Shown in pieces: positions 18,344 through 27,422 of a DNA stretch of 64,000 nucleotides. The position numbers were made by a program, and so were the translations under genes. Source of the DNA: Sphingorhabdus lutea (GTDB taxonomy: Bacteria > Pseudomonadota > Alphaproteobacteria > Sphingomonadales > Sphingomonadaceae). The notes under the pieces were generated by a model. The model saw nothing but the letters and a program-made list of their open reading frames with translations. It ran no database searches and was not told the DNA's origin. Every line of letters starts with the position of its first letter. Position 1 is the stretch's first letter. The stretch covers positions 2,098,501-2,162,500 of the forward strand of contig NZ_CP018154.1 of assembly GCF_001889025.1 (NCBI RefSeq), read 5' to 3'.

Positions 18344-19938
18344 TGGATATTGGAAATAGCGGGAATAGCGAAAATATCTCCCCCCCTCCGCCATCAGCGC
18401 AGCAGCCAATTTTGCAAGACGCGCATATCAATATACCCAAAAGGACAAGCTTTTTGGGTATATTCATCAATATTATCGCCGGATTGCCCAATTTAATATT
18501 TCCTATGTTTGCAGGCATTTATGGTATTCAAAAAATTGAAAATATAGCCATTCCCTTTATCATCATGGGGGTAATTTTGCTCACTTTATTAACATATTGG
18601 TTAATATGGCTGCGCTTTACCTATATTTGTGATGAGGATGAAATCCGCATTGAAAGCGGGATAATATCACGCAATATCCGCACCATCTCTTATGACCGGA
18701 TTCAGGATGTTAGTATTGAACAAAATCTGATTGCACAAATTTTAAGACTGGCCCAAGTAAAATTTGAAACAGGATCGGGCAAGGGCGATGATGCAAAATT
18801 ACGTTTTGTAACCCAGAAAGAGGCGGATAATTTACGTAATTTGGTTCGCCGTCAAAAAAATGCGCCATACGCCAGTTCATCCCATAATAATGGTGAGCGC
18901 CCCGCCGATGATATAGAAATGGATGCGCCCCAGCATATTATTTTTCAAATGGATGATATGCGGATAATCATTTTTGGGTTTTTTCAATTTTCGCTTATTA
19001 TCTTTGCCGTTTTGGCCGGTGCTGCCCAACAATTTGATTTCCTATTGCCTTTTGAAATTTGGGATTGGAAACATTGGGTTCAATTATTTACTGGAACAGA
19101 TTTTAATATAGAAAAATACGGATTTGCAGCGCGTGTTTTCGGCGCATTATCGGCCATTTTCTCCCTTATCTTCATTGGCATAATAACTGGCATTACCCAG
19201 ACATTATTACGCGAATATGGCTATAAATTGCGCTTAATGGGCGCTGGCTTTCGCCGGACTCGCGGCCTGATGAACAAAAGCGATGTGATTATCGCCATTA
19301 ACAAAATTCAAGCAGCCGTCATTACCAGCGGCGCAATACGTAAAATTTGGGGTTGGCATGGCCTTAAATTTATCAGCCTGGCGCATGATATTGGCGATGA
19401 TGGAAAGCAAGCAAGCGACCATATTGCTGCACCATTTGCACATTTAAATGAAATTAACGCCATATTGGCCCACACCAAAATTGATACCGATAGCGAGGGC
19501 TTAACATTTCATCGCACTGCGCATCAAAGCTGGTGGCTGGGCCTATTATTCATCATCCCCCTGCCCATATTGGGCATTGCCATTGCGTCATATATCTCCG
19601 GTGCGCCAATATATTGGACATATGGATTTTTCATTTTTGCCATTGCGACCAGTTATTTTTCATGGACGCGAACAAAATGGGCAATGAATGATGACTTTAT
19701 CTATCATCAAACCGGCTGGTGGAATCAAAAATTCACCATATTGCCGCAGGATAATGTGCAATCAATTTCTGTTGTCCAAGGGCCTATTATGAAAAAATTG
19801 GGTCTGGCGCGTATAAAATTTGGCATTGGCGGTGGATATATCTCCATCGGTCATATTGATGCAAACAAAGCATATTATATGCAGCATTTATTGGCGAACA
19901 GGGTCGCGCCAGTTGATTTTAGCAAATTAAACAAATGA
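18340..19938 (+). CDS. Membrane protein with repeated bacterial PH domains (YdbT-like)
   Basis: A 532-residue protein built as repeated units of two membrane segments followed by a PH domain. Hydrophobic pairs lie near 38-92, 208-285 and 400-445, and the PH-domain hallmark recurs as SYDRIQDVSIEQNLIAQIL (near 120), INKIQAAVITSGAIRKIWG, and LPQDNVQSISVVQGPIMKKLG near the end. It opens with a proline-rich cytosolic tail. It is translationally coupled to the small partner upstream, so the two probably form one complex in the inner membrane. The biochemical function is unknown. The gene after it is convergent, 9 bp away. Confidence 0.85.
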   Translation: MMDIGNSGNSENISPPPPSAQQPILQDAHINIPKRTSFLGIFINIIAGLPNLIFPMFAGIYGIQKIENIAIPFIIMGVILLTLLTYWLIWLRFTYICDEDEIRIESGIISRNIRTISYDRIQDVSIEQNLIAQILRLAQVKFETGSGKGDDAKLRFVTQKEADNLRNLVRRQKNAPYASSSHNNGERPADDIEMDAPQHIIFQMDDMRIIIFGFFQFSLIIFAVLAGAAQQFDFLLPFEIWDWKHWVQLFTGTDFNIEKYGFAARVFGALSAIFSLIFIGIITGITQTLLREYGYKLRLMGAGFRRTRGLMNKSDVIIAINKIQAAVITSGAIRKIWGWHGLKFISLAHDIGDDGKQASDHIAAPFAHLNEINAILAHTKIDTDSEGLTFHRTAHQSWWLGLLFIIPLPILGIAIASYISGAPIYWTYGFFIFAIATSYFSWTRTKWAMNDDFIYHQTGWWNQKFTILPQDNVQSISVVQGPIMKKLGLARIKFGIGGGYISIGHIDANKAYYMQHLLANRVAPVDFSKLNK

Positions 19939-19947
19939 TTTAATGGC

Positions 19948-21171
19948 TTAAAACTCAATTTTATTGGTTTCTATCGCCTTGCCATCCATATGCTTCATCG
20001 CCATGACAACCTGTCTATTGGTCCAATTTATGTCAATTTGGCCATAATTTGGCACAGACCATAGCCCGCCCAAACGCACATTATCTGGCTCTCTCTCGCC
20101 ATCATCTCCCTTGCCAAAGGCAAAGTTTAACGATGAAGATGTAAATTCATAAATGGGTTTCTTTCCCGCCCCTTTATCATATTTATAAAAAGCCGCCGCA
20201 TGGCGATCTCCAGACAGGAATATCGCATTTGCGATATTTTTGCTGTCCAACAAATTATATAATCGCGCCCGCTCCTTGGGGAAATTCACCCACCCTTCAT
20301 ATCCATGGGCGCTGGTTAATATTTGTGTGGAGGAAATAATAAAGCGCAAATCAGCAGGCTTGCTCAATTCAGCGGCCAGCCATTTCCACTGCGCATCGCC
20401 CAAAATTGTGGCGTCTTCATTTTCATTAGGGATATACCAACCCAGCGGCGGTGACTTTTCACGATAGGGCAAACGCGCCAAATCGGAACGGAAAAATCGA
20501 GTGTCCAGCATGATGAACTGAACACGTTTGCCCTGCGGCCCAACAATTCGGCTTTCATAAACGCCGGGCCGCGTTTTCACTTCATCGCTTACCTGCCAAT
20601 AATTTTCGTAAATTTTTTCGGCCCATTCCTTATACGCATATGTGCCGCCCGCATCATTTGCGCCATAATCATGGTCATCCCATGTTGTCATCATTGGCAC
20701 CTGCCCGCGAAAATTGGCAAATTCCGCGCGGCTGGAAAGCCGTCTATAACTATCCGAAAGGGTGGGAATATTGGCCGCATTGGTGCTGCCCGTATCGCCA
20801 TAGACATTATCACCAATCAACAAAAATAATTGCGGATTTTGCGCGCCAATTTGGTTCCAAAATTCCATATCGCGATTTTCATTAACGCAAGAGCCAAAGG
20901 CAAATCGGGTCAGCACTTCATTATCGGATAATGTCGCCGCCATTGGCGCAGTGGGCAGGCTATCCTTCAATCCAGCATAATAAGGTCGCAGAGCCTCCTG
21001 CGCGGTCATTGGCGGCTGATTATCATCATTTTTTTCCGCCGCAATTACTGCTGATTTTTCAGATTGGCTGGTAATTGGACCGGCGGTATAATAGTTGGTC
21101 GTAGTTGAACAACCAGACAAAATCGCCACAGAACAAGCCGATAAAATCGCGCCTTTATAAATGGGGTTCAT
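19948..21171 (-). CDS. Lipoprotein alkaline phosphatase of the PhoD family
   Basis: A 407-residue protein from the Met at 21171, which has a clear GGAGG upstream; a further in-frame ATG 15 bp earlier would place that GGAGG inside the gene. The N-terminus is a lipoprotein signal with lipobox LSGC (C21), so the protein is lipid-anchored rather than Tat-exported like classical PhoD. The catalytic domain is a PhoD-like metallophosphatase: FGSCVNE, LLIGDNVYGD, TTWDDHDYG and SGDRHAA carry metal and phosphate ligands. It would hydrolyse phosphoesters at the cell envelope. It lies downstream of sdhA in the same direction, at the place where sdhB is often found. Confidence 0.88.
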   Translation of the reverse strand: MNPIYKGAILSACSVAILSGCSTTTNYYTAGPITSQSEKSAVIAAEKNDDNQPPMTAQEALRPYYAGLKDSLPTAPMAATLSDNEVLTRFAFGSCVNENRDMEFWNQIGAQNPQLFLLIGDNVYGDTGSTNAANIPTLSDSYRRLSSRAEFANFRGQVPMMTTWDDHDYGANDAGGTYAYKEWAEKIYENYWQVSDEVKTRPGVYESRIVGPQGKRVQFIMLDTRFFRSDLARLPYREKSPPLGWYIPNENEDATILGDAQWKWLAAELSKPADLRFIISSTQILTSAHGYEGWVNFPKERARLYNLLDSKNIANAIFLSGDRHAAAFYKYDKGAGKKPIYEFTSSSLNFAFGKGDDGEREPDNVRLGGLWSVPNYGQIDINWTNRQVVMAMKHMDGKAIETNKIEF

Positions 21172-21260
21172 ATGTGCTGCCTCCATATATTTCAGCTATT
21201 TTTATCGGCCCAATCCTTGGTCCAATTTTATGACAATTTGAAGTCATCCATCAAAGAAAA

Positions 21261-23093
21261 TCAATATACCCGTTTTTTCGGTTTAATATATTCTATTTCC
21301 TCGGTCAGGGTGAATTCATGAACGGGGCGATAATCAATTTTCACCTCGCCAGCACCGCGCGCCTTATCCGGTCCGCCCCATCCATCAAATGTGGTGGTGG
21401 TGTGCTTCATCCAATTTTTATCGTCGCGATCGGGATAATCTTCCTGCATATGCGCACCGCGAGATTCCTTGCGGTTGGCGGCGGCATGCATGGTGACCAT
21501 TGCTTGGCTGATAAGGTTATCAAGCTCCATCGTTTCGATTAAATCGGTATTCCAAATCATTGAACGGTCAGTCACGCCAATATCGGACATGCTGTCATAT
21601 ACTTTGCCAAGCTCAACCTTGCCGGCCTCCAACAGCTCATTATCGCGGAAAACAGCGGCATGTTTTTGCATGGTTTTTTGCATTTTCAACCTTATGTCTG
21701 CAGTGGGCGTGCCACCCTTTGCATAACGGAAATGGTCCAAACGACCCAATGACATATCGGTTGAATTTTTCGGCAATGGACGATGCGCAGTGCCCGGTTT
21801 AATTTTTTCGGCCAATCTTTTGCCTGTTGCACGGCCAAATACCACCAAATCGATAAGGCTGTTTGAACCCAAACGGTTCGCACCATGCACAGACACACAT
21901 GCCGCCTCACCCACGGCGAATAATCCCGGGACAACATGATCAGGATTGCCATTTGTGGGATTAACCACCTCACCATGATAATTGGTGGGAATACCGCCCA
22001 TATTATAATGCACCGTTGGCACAACAGGCAATGGTTGGCGGGTTAAATCGCGCCCTGCGAAAATTTTACCTGTTTCGGTAATGCCTGGCAGACGCTCTGC
22101 CAAAATGGCGGGATCAATATGGTCGAGATGCAGGTGGATATGATCACCCTCTGCGCCCACGCCGCGCCCTTCACGAATTTCCGCCGCCATTGATCGCGAT
22201 ACCACATCGCGGCTGGCCAAATCCTTTGCCGATGGGGCATAACGTTCCATAAAGCGCTCACCCTCTGAATTGGTCAGATAGCCGCCCTCACCGCGCGCAC
22301 CCTCGGTAATTAAAACGCCCGCGCCATAAATGCCCGTGGGGTGGAATTGCACAAATTCCATATCCTGCAATGGTAAACCAGCGCGTAATACCATGCCGCC
22401 GCCATCGCCGGTGCAGGTATGCGCCGATGTTGCCGAGAAATAGCAACGGCCATATCCGCCTGTGGCCAACACCACGCCATGGCTGCGGAAACGGTGGATT
22501 GAACCATCCTCCATACACATGGCAATGACGCCGCGACATTCCGGTCCATCAGGGCCATCTTCCATAATCAAATCAATGGCGAAATATTCAATAAAGAAAT
22601 CCGCATCATATTTTAATGATTGTTGGTATAGGGCGTGTAACATCGCATGACCGGTGCGGTCGGCGGCGGCGCAAGTGCGCTGTGCTGCTGGACCTTCGCC
22701 CATATTTTGCATCATGCCGCCAAAGGGGCGCTGATAAATTTTACCTTCACTGGTGCGGGAAAATGGCACACCTGCATGTTCCAATTCATAAACCGCAGCG
22801 GGTGCCTCACGGCACAAATATTCAATTGCATCCTGATCGCCCAGCCAATCTGAACCCTTTACTGTGTCGAACATATGCCATGTCCAATGGTCAGGCCCCA
22901 TATTACCAAGGCTGGCCGCAATGCCGCCCTGCGCAGCAACAGTATGGCTGCGTGTGGGGAATACTTTGGTGATACATGCGGTTTTCAATCCCGCCTCTGC
23001 ACTGCCCATTGTTGCACGAAGGCCAGAGCCACCCGCACCAACAACAACTGTATCATAACTATGGTCGATAATTTTATATGCATTGTCGGACAT
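21261..23093 (-). CDS. sdhA: Succinate dehydrogenase flavoprotein subunit
   Basis: The catalytic subunit of complex II, oxidising succinate to fumarate in the TCA cycle and passing electrons to the iron-sulfur subunit. It has 610 residues, a normal length. The FAD motif GAGGSGL is near residue 20, and H50 in [11 protein letters not shown] is the covalent FAD attachment. The active-site HPTGIYG and [11 protein letters not shown] segments are present. The start overlaps the sdhD stop by one base (TAATG). The iron-sulfur subunit sdhB does not follow and is not in the window. Confidence 0.98.
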   Translation of the reverse strand: MSDNAYKIIDHSYDTVVVGAGGSGLRATMGSAEAGLKTACITKVFPTRSHTVAAQGGIAASLGNMGPDHWTWHMFDTVKGSDWLGDQDAIEYLCREAPAAVYELEHAGVPFSRTSEGKIYQRPFGGMMQNMGEGPAAQRTCAAADRTGHAMLHALYQQSLKYDADFFIEYFAIDLIMEDGPDGPECRGVIAMCMEDGSIHRFRSHGVVLATGGYGRCYFSATSAHTCTGDGGGMVLRAGLPLQDMEFVQFHPTGIYGAGVLITEGARGEGGYLTNSEGERFMERYAPSAKDLASRDVVSRSMAAEIREGRGVGAEGDHIHLHLDHIDPAILAERLPGITETGKIFAGRDLTRQPLPVVPTVHYNMGGIPTNYHGEVVNPTNGNPDHVVPGLFAVGEAACVSVHGANRLGSNSLIDLVVFGRATGKRLAEKIKPGTAHRPLPKNSTDMSLGRLDHFRYAKGGTPTADIRLKMQKTMQKHAAVFRDNELLEAGKVELGKVYDSMSDIGVTDRSMIWNTDLIETMELDNLISQAMVTMHAAANRKESRGAHMQEDYPDRDDKNWMKHTTTTFDGWGGPDKARGAGEVKIDYRPVHEFTLTEEIEYIKPKKRVY

Positions 23094-23482
23094 TATGCAG
23101 GCACTCCAGCAAAGGCTAATTTCGTAATAACAAAGATTCCAAAGACGCTACCGCCAATGGCGTAAATATATAATAATGCCATCGCACCGATTTTTAATCC
23201 ATCATCATGGACATAATCCTCAATCAACACCTGCATCCCCAATTTAATGTGCCAAAAAATGCTGGCCACCATTAAAATCATGGGAACAGCAACTAATGGC
23301 ATGGACAGCCATCCGGCCAATGTTTCATATTCATAATTGGGCAGCATCAATAATGATGCAATTAACCACCCCATCAATAACGCATTGGTCAGCGCGGTAA
23401 AACGTTGCACCAACCAATGATGCGCACCTGATTTGGCCGATCCCAATCCGCGAACGCGTCCGATTCCTGTTCCATTACCCAT
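23093..23482 (-). CDS. sdhD: Succinate dehydrogenase membrane anchor subunit
   Basis: A 129-residue membrane protein with three hydrophobic helices, the second anchor of complex II. The [13 protein letters not shown] segment before the first helix is typical of alphaproteobacterial SdhD and lies near the quinone and heme b site. It overlaps sdhC by 8 bp and sdhA by 1 bp, showing tight translational coupling in the order sdhC-sdhD-sdhA. Confidence 0.93.
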   Translation of the reverse strand: MGNGTGIGRVRGLGSAKSGAHHWLVQRFTALTNALLMGWLIASLLMLPNYEYETLAGWLSMPLVAVPMILMVASIFWHIKLGMQVLIEDYVHDDGLKIGAMALLYIYAIGGSVFGIFVITKLAFAGVPA

Positions 23483-23888
23483 TGGTTACACTCCCTGAAG
23501 CATAAAAAATATACGCCCAAAGGGCCGTTGTGCATAAAATAGCAGCGATAAAGACAATGATTGACCAGCTTTTATTACTGGTCAATTCATAACCCGCGCC
23601 AATGTCGAGGACAAAATGGCGAATACCGGAAAATAAATGTTGAAAAAATGTCCAGCTAAGACCGATTAAAATGACATAGCCGATATTATACCATGCAAGA
23701 CAATCTTTAAATGATTGAAAGGATTCTGGTCCATTTGCCAAAGCATATAGCCACCAAAGCAATAATATCCCGCCGGCCACGGCCAAAATATTACCCGTCA
23801 TGCGGTGAAAAATTGATATCGCCATATGCGGCCCCCATTTATACACCTGCAAATGCGGTGAAATGGGACGAGTTTGCTTTTTATCCAT
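23475..23888 (-). CDS. sdhC: Succinate dehydrogenase cytochrome b556 subunit
   Basis: A 137-residue protein with three membrane helices. The signatures RPISPHLQVYKW and SIFHRMTG at the N-terminus and FSGIRHFVLDIG (with the heme b ligand His) near residues 85-95 identify SdhC. The ATG at 23888 is preferred over a TTG one codon earlier; AGGG lies upstream. It is the first gene of the sdh operon. The chemoreceptor gene on the other side is divergent. Confidence 0.95.
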   Translation of the reverse strand: MDKKQTRPISPHLQVYKWGPHMAISIFHRMTGNILAVAGGILLLWWLYALANGPESFQSFKDCLAWYNIGYVILIGLSWTFFQHLFSGIRHFVLDIGAGYELTSNKSWSIIVFIAAILCTTALWAYIFYASGSVTNG

Positions 23889-24188
23889 CAATCATAACCC
23901 TGTATTTATTTAATATAAACTGTGCGTCATATTTTTTATAATATTCAGCCCAGCCTTATACCAGCTTTTCTTTATAGCTGCTATTTACGCAATTAAATCA
24001 GGGGTGCAAGCGAAACCCCAATTTTTTCTAAATAATATGCTAAATTTTCACCAGATTTTTATGGCTAACAATCTATTAACCATTTTGTGCCAAATGTAAA
24101 AACACATCACATTTAATATTTATTTGGGTGACTCAAATGGGTGCGTTCAAACCAAATAATATATTATTTAACTAGGAATAGCGCGATT
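23889..24188. other. Divergent control region between sdhC and the chemoreceptor gene
   Basis: About 300 bp, AT-rich, with no open frame of interest. It must hold the promoters of the sdh operon and of the chemoreceptor gene. A short GGGGT-N9-ACCCC repeat at 24001-24019 followed by TTTTTT looks like a hairpin but follows no gene. I cannot name an operator here. Confidence 0.4.
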
Positions 24189-25523
24189 ATGACGAGCACA
24201 GGACATTTTGAAAAGAACGCAATCGAGTTGATACGCACATTTGACCCAAATGGCGAACATGCCAAATCATGCCGTATAATCGGTACAATGCTTGAAAATG
24301 ATTTAGAAGAAGTGTGCGCAGAATATTGGAATTTCTGGCTTTCACGTGGTTTTTTCAGTGAACTAAACGACAAAAAAATGTTCAAAATGGCCGTTGACCG
24401 CATTGTCCCCTATCTTCGCGACCGTTTACAAAATGACGAAGATGCCCAATGGGTAAAATGGATTGAAAAACATATTGTGATGTTGTTTGAACGCAAAGTG
24501 CCCTTGGGCCTGTTATTGGCGTCGACTCACCATATAAATAATTGCATGTCACAAAAAATGTTTAATCACAAAACAGAGGAAAATATTTCCGACCTGACAT
24601 CCGCTTTAATGGCGAATTGCAGTTTGGAATTGGCATTATATGCCCATGCCTATGCCGAGGCGGATAAAAATAATATCAACATGTTGCGCAGCGAACAAAG
24701 CGTTGCATTTGAAATGGAAATCGGCGGCTTTACCCAAGAAATCGCCAATCAATCCGAACGTTTGCGTGAACAAAGCTCTCAATCGGCAAATATGGCGCGC
24801 GGCATGTTGGACAAGGCATTTGAGGTTGCCACCGCATCGGAACAATCCGCCGTCGCCATGCGCGAGGCAGCCCAAACAGCAGCCGGATTGATTCGCGCAA
24901 TTGAGGACACACGCAATGATGTGATTAGCGCGTCGAAAGTATCTGCCAGATTGTTGGAACAATCCGAATTTTCAACCAGCGCGGGCAGCACATTGGTCGA
25001 ACAATCGCAATCAATCGAATCCATTTTAGGTTTAATTCGCGATATTGCCGGACAGACAAATTTGCTTGCCCTAAACGCCACCATTGAGGCGGCACGGGCC
25101 GGTGATGCAGGGCGAGGTTTTGCAGTGGTTGCGCAGGAGGTTAAAAGCCTTGCCCACCAAACCGCGCAGGCCACCGACGATATTGCCAATAAAATTTCCG
25201 ATATTCAAAATGCAACCCAAACCACGGTTGAATCAAATAATGTCATGAAACAAACCGTGGATGAGTTGGAATTATTTTCTGCGCGATTGCGCCAATCAAT
25301 GGAAGATCAGGCACAAACCGTGATGACCATTACCGCATCGGTTGACGAAACTGCCTTGGCCGCCGACCTTATGTCATCCACCATTTCCACCATACGCGGT
25401 GATACCGAATTGGTGGTTGAGGAAATGTCCTCTCTTGCCGATGGATTGGGCAAGGTGGATAGCCAAATTAGCGCGCTGGAGAAAAATTCAAATACTTTCT
25501 TAAAGAAAATTTCCAACGGGTAA
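24189..25523 (+). CDS. Soluble methyl-accepting chemoreceptor with globin-like sensor domain
   Basis: A 444-residue protein from the ATG at 24189 (AGGAA upstream); an upstream in-frame start at 24141 is poorly supported. No membrane segment is present. Residues of about 20-180 look like a globin-coupled sensor (protoglobin) domain; residues 200-444 are a long coiled coil with the conserved chemoreceptor tip [21 protein letters not shown] at about 283-303 (longest exact match given in parts: [21 protein letters not shown]). HemAT-type sensors of this layout bind heme and sense oxygen. Here the position that I align with the proximal His holds Phe100 (MLFERKVPL), with His95 nearby, so heme binding is uncertain. 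No other chemotaxis gene is near. It would act in the cytosol on a CheA kinase. Confidence 0.85.
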   Translation: MTSTGHFEKNAIELIRTFDPNGEHAKSCRIIGTMLENDLEEVCAEYWNFWLSRGFFSELNDKKMFKMAVDRIVPYLRDRLQNDEDAQWVKWIEKHIVMLFERKVPLGLLLASTHHINNCMSQKMFNHKTEENISDLTSALMANCSLELALYAHAYAEADKNNINMLRSEQSVAFEMEIGGFTQEIANQSERLREQSSQSANMARGMLDKAFEVATASEQSAVAMREAAQTAAGLIRAIEDTRNDVISASKVSARLLEQSEFSTSAGSTLVEQSQSIESILGLIRDIAGQTNLLALNATIEAARAGDAGRGFAVVAQEVKSLAHQTAQATDDIANKISDIQNATQTTVESNNVMKQTVDELELFSARLRQSMEDQAQTVMTITASVDETALAADLMSSTISTIRGDTELVVEEMSSLADGLGKVDSQISALEKNSNTFLKKISNG

Positions 25524-25585
25524 GTTTTTTAATCAATACGCCTTTGGGGCTTTCCATCCGGCCTCCCATTGCCTAAACATTGGCG

Positions 25586-26371
25586 ATGAACAAAAATAAA
25601 CATATTTATGTCACCGGCGCCAGCCGGGGCATTGGCGCAGCAATTGCCCTTAATCTGGCCGAAAAGGGCCACAAAATTATAGCTCAGCATAGCGGCGCAA
25701 ATTTAAATATTAAACCGCCGCACCCCAATATACATTATATCATAGCGGATTTCGCCAATGTTAATGCCGTCAGCAAATCATGGGACGAGGCGCAAAAAAT
25801 ATGGGACGGAAAAATTGATATTTTAATCAATAATGCCGGCATTTTTACCTCAAATCCAATTATCAATGCCGATGATAACTGGCTGTCCAATTGGCAATCA
25901 ACCATCGATATAAATTTAACCGCTGCGGCCATTTTATCGCGCCATGCGGTCATGAGTTGGTTGAATGATGAGGGGGTAAATAATGCCGCCATGAATAATA
26001 GCAGCGAAATTATTGTTAAAGGCCGGATTATCAATATCTCCAGCCGCGCTGCACATCGCGGGGATTCGCCCGACCATTGGCACTATGCCGCCGCAAAGGG
26101 GGGAATGGTTTCCATGACAAAAACAATCGCACGGGCATATGCCGCGCATGAAATTTTGGCCTTTTCCATCTGCCCCGGATTTACCATGACGGGCATGGCC
26201 GATGAATATTTGCAAAGCAGGGGCGGCGAAAAATTGCTGCGCGATATTCCACTGGGCCGTGTTGCCACCCCGCAAGAAATTGCCGAAATTGCGTCATTTT
26301 GCGCGCTAAACGCCCCGCCCAGCATGACCGGCGCGGTCATGGATGTGAACGGAGCAAGCTATGTCAGATAA
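25586..26371 (+). CDS. Short-chain dehydrogenase/reductase
   Basis: A 261-residue classical SDR from the ATG at 25586; the frame extends two codons further to a TTG. The cofactor motif TGASRGIG is at residues 10-17, NNAG follows in the middle, a catalytic Ser lies in NISSRAA, and the YxxxK pair is Y167/K171. The PGFTMTGMADEY region and the GAVMDVNGASYVR ending resemble FabG-like 3-oxoacyl reductases, but the substrate is not shown by the sequence. It overlaps prmA by 11 bp, so the two are co-transcribed; this pairing is probably historical rather than functional. Confidence 0.9.
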   Translation: MNKNKHIYVTGASRGIGAAIALNLAEKGHKIIAQHSGANLNIKPPHPNIHYIIADFANVNAVSKSWDEAQKIWDGKIDILINNAGIFTSNPIINADDNWLSNWQSTIDINLTAAAILSRHAVMSWLNDEGVNNAAMNNSSEIIVKGRIINISSRAAHRGDSPDHWHYAAAKGGMVSMTKTIARAYAAHEILAFSICPGFTMTGMADEYLQSRGGEKLLRDIPLGRVATPQEIAEIASFCALNAPPSMTGAVMDVNGASYVR

Positions 26372-27413
26372 TGAAAATATGCCCGATAATGGAAATAATC
26401 CACCGCTCTATTCATATAATGAAGATGAAAGTGGAAGCTGGAAATGCACCATTAACTGTTCGCGAATTGAGGCGCAGGCCATTGCCGATTTTGATGATAT
26501 CGCCCTGTTTTTTGACGAAACACCCACCATTGTCGCGCGCGAAACTGTGCCCGATGATCATCAAAGCTGGGTCGCGGAATTTTATTTAAATAGCGAGATT
26601 AAGCCGGAACAAGTGGCAGTATTTTTGAGCAATATTTTGCCAGAGGCAGATTTAGGCCATGATGTAAATATTATTTTTGTGCCCCATGAAGATTGGGTAA
26701 CGTTAAGCCAACAAGGGATGGAGCCGCTGCATATTGGTCGATTTTATGTACATGACAGCAATTGCGCGCCAAGCCAAAATCCCCAAATTCGCAATTTTGA
26801 AATAAATGCATCTCAGGCATTTGGCACCGGCCATCATGAAACCACCGCCGGATGTTTGCAACAAATTGATAATTTATCAATAAATGACGCATCTTTTTCA
26901 AATATTGCCGATATTGGCACCGGCACCGGATTATTGGCATTTGCGGCGCAGCATTTATGGCCACAGGCGCATATTTTAGCCAGCGATATTGACCCCATTG
27001 CCATTGACATGGCCGCACGTTTTGCCGCTGCAAATGATATTCACATTGGCGAGGCAGCGGGTCAATTATCATTGTGTGTCGCCAGCGGGACTGACCATCC
27101 ACAAATTATGGGCCGTGCGCCCTATGATTTGTTAATTGCCAATATTTTGGCCGGCCCTTTGGTGGAACTTGCCCCCGCCTTTGCCAATATTGCCGCGACA
27201 AATGGCAGCTTAATCCTTGCCGGATTGCTGAATAATCAATCGGCAACGGTGATTGCCGAATATGAAAAATATGGGTTTCAACTTGTCTCGCAACATGCAA
27301 ATGGCGACTGGCCCACATTAATGTTCAAACGCATTTTGCAAAATGGTGTTCGTGAAACCTATATCCACAATGGAAAGACCAGCCAGACAGATGGTGATTA
27401 TGGCGAATGGTAA
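26361..27413 (+). CDS. prmA: Ribosomal protein L11 methyltransferase
   Basis: An SAM-dependent enzyme that trimethylates lysines and the N-terminus of ribosomal protein L11. It has 350 residues, somewhat longer than usual because of an acidic, Asn-rich N-terminal extension of about 20 residues. Diagnostic segments are FGTGHHETT before the SAM site, ADIGTGTGLLAFAA (D184), and the NILAGPL segment equivalent to the NILANPL motif of PrmA. The first ATG overlaps the end of the SDR gene. It is convergent with the GGDEF-EAL gene with a 9-bp gap. Confidence 0.93.
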   Translation: MSDNENMPDNGNNPPLYSYNEDESGSWKCTINCSRIEAQAIADFDDIALFFDETPTIVARETVPDDHQSWVAEFYLNSEIKPEQVAVFLSNILPEADLGHDVNIIFVPHEDWVTLSQQGMEPLHIGRFYVHDSNCAPSQNPQIRNFEINASQAFGTGHHETTAGCLQQIDNLSINDASFSNIADIGTGTGLLAFAAQHLWPQAHILASDIDPIAIDMAARFAAANDIHIGEAAGQLSLCVASGTDHPQIMGRAPYDLLIANILAGPLVELAPAFANIAATNGSLILAGLLNNQSATVIAEYEKYGFQLVSQHANGDWPTLMFKRILQNGVRETYIHNGKTSQTDGDYGEW

Positions 27414-27422
27414 TGTGAAAAT

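Noticed and set aside
24001..24026. GGGGT-N9-ACCCC followed by T6, resembling a terminator
   Set aside because: The stem is only 5 bp and no gene ends there; it lies in a divergent control region.
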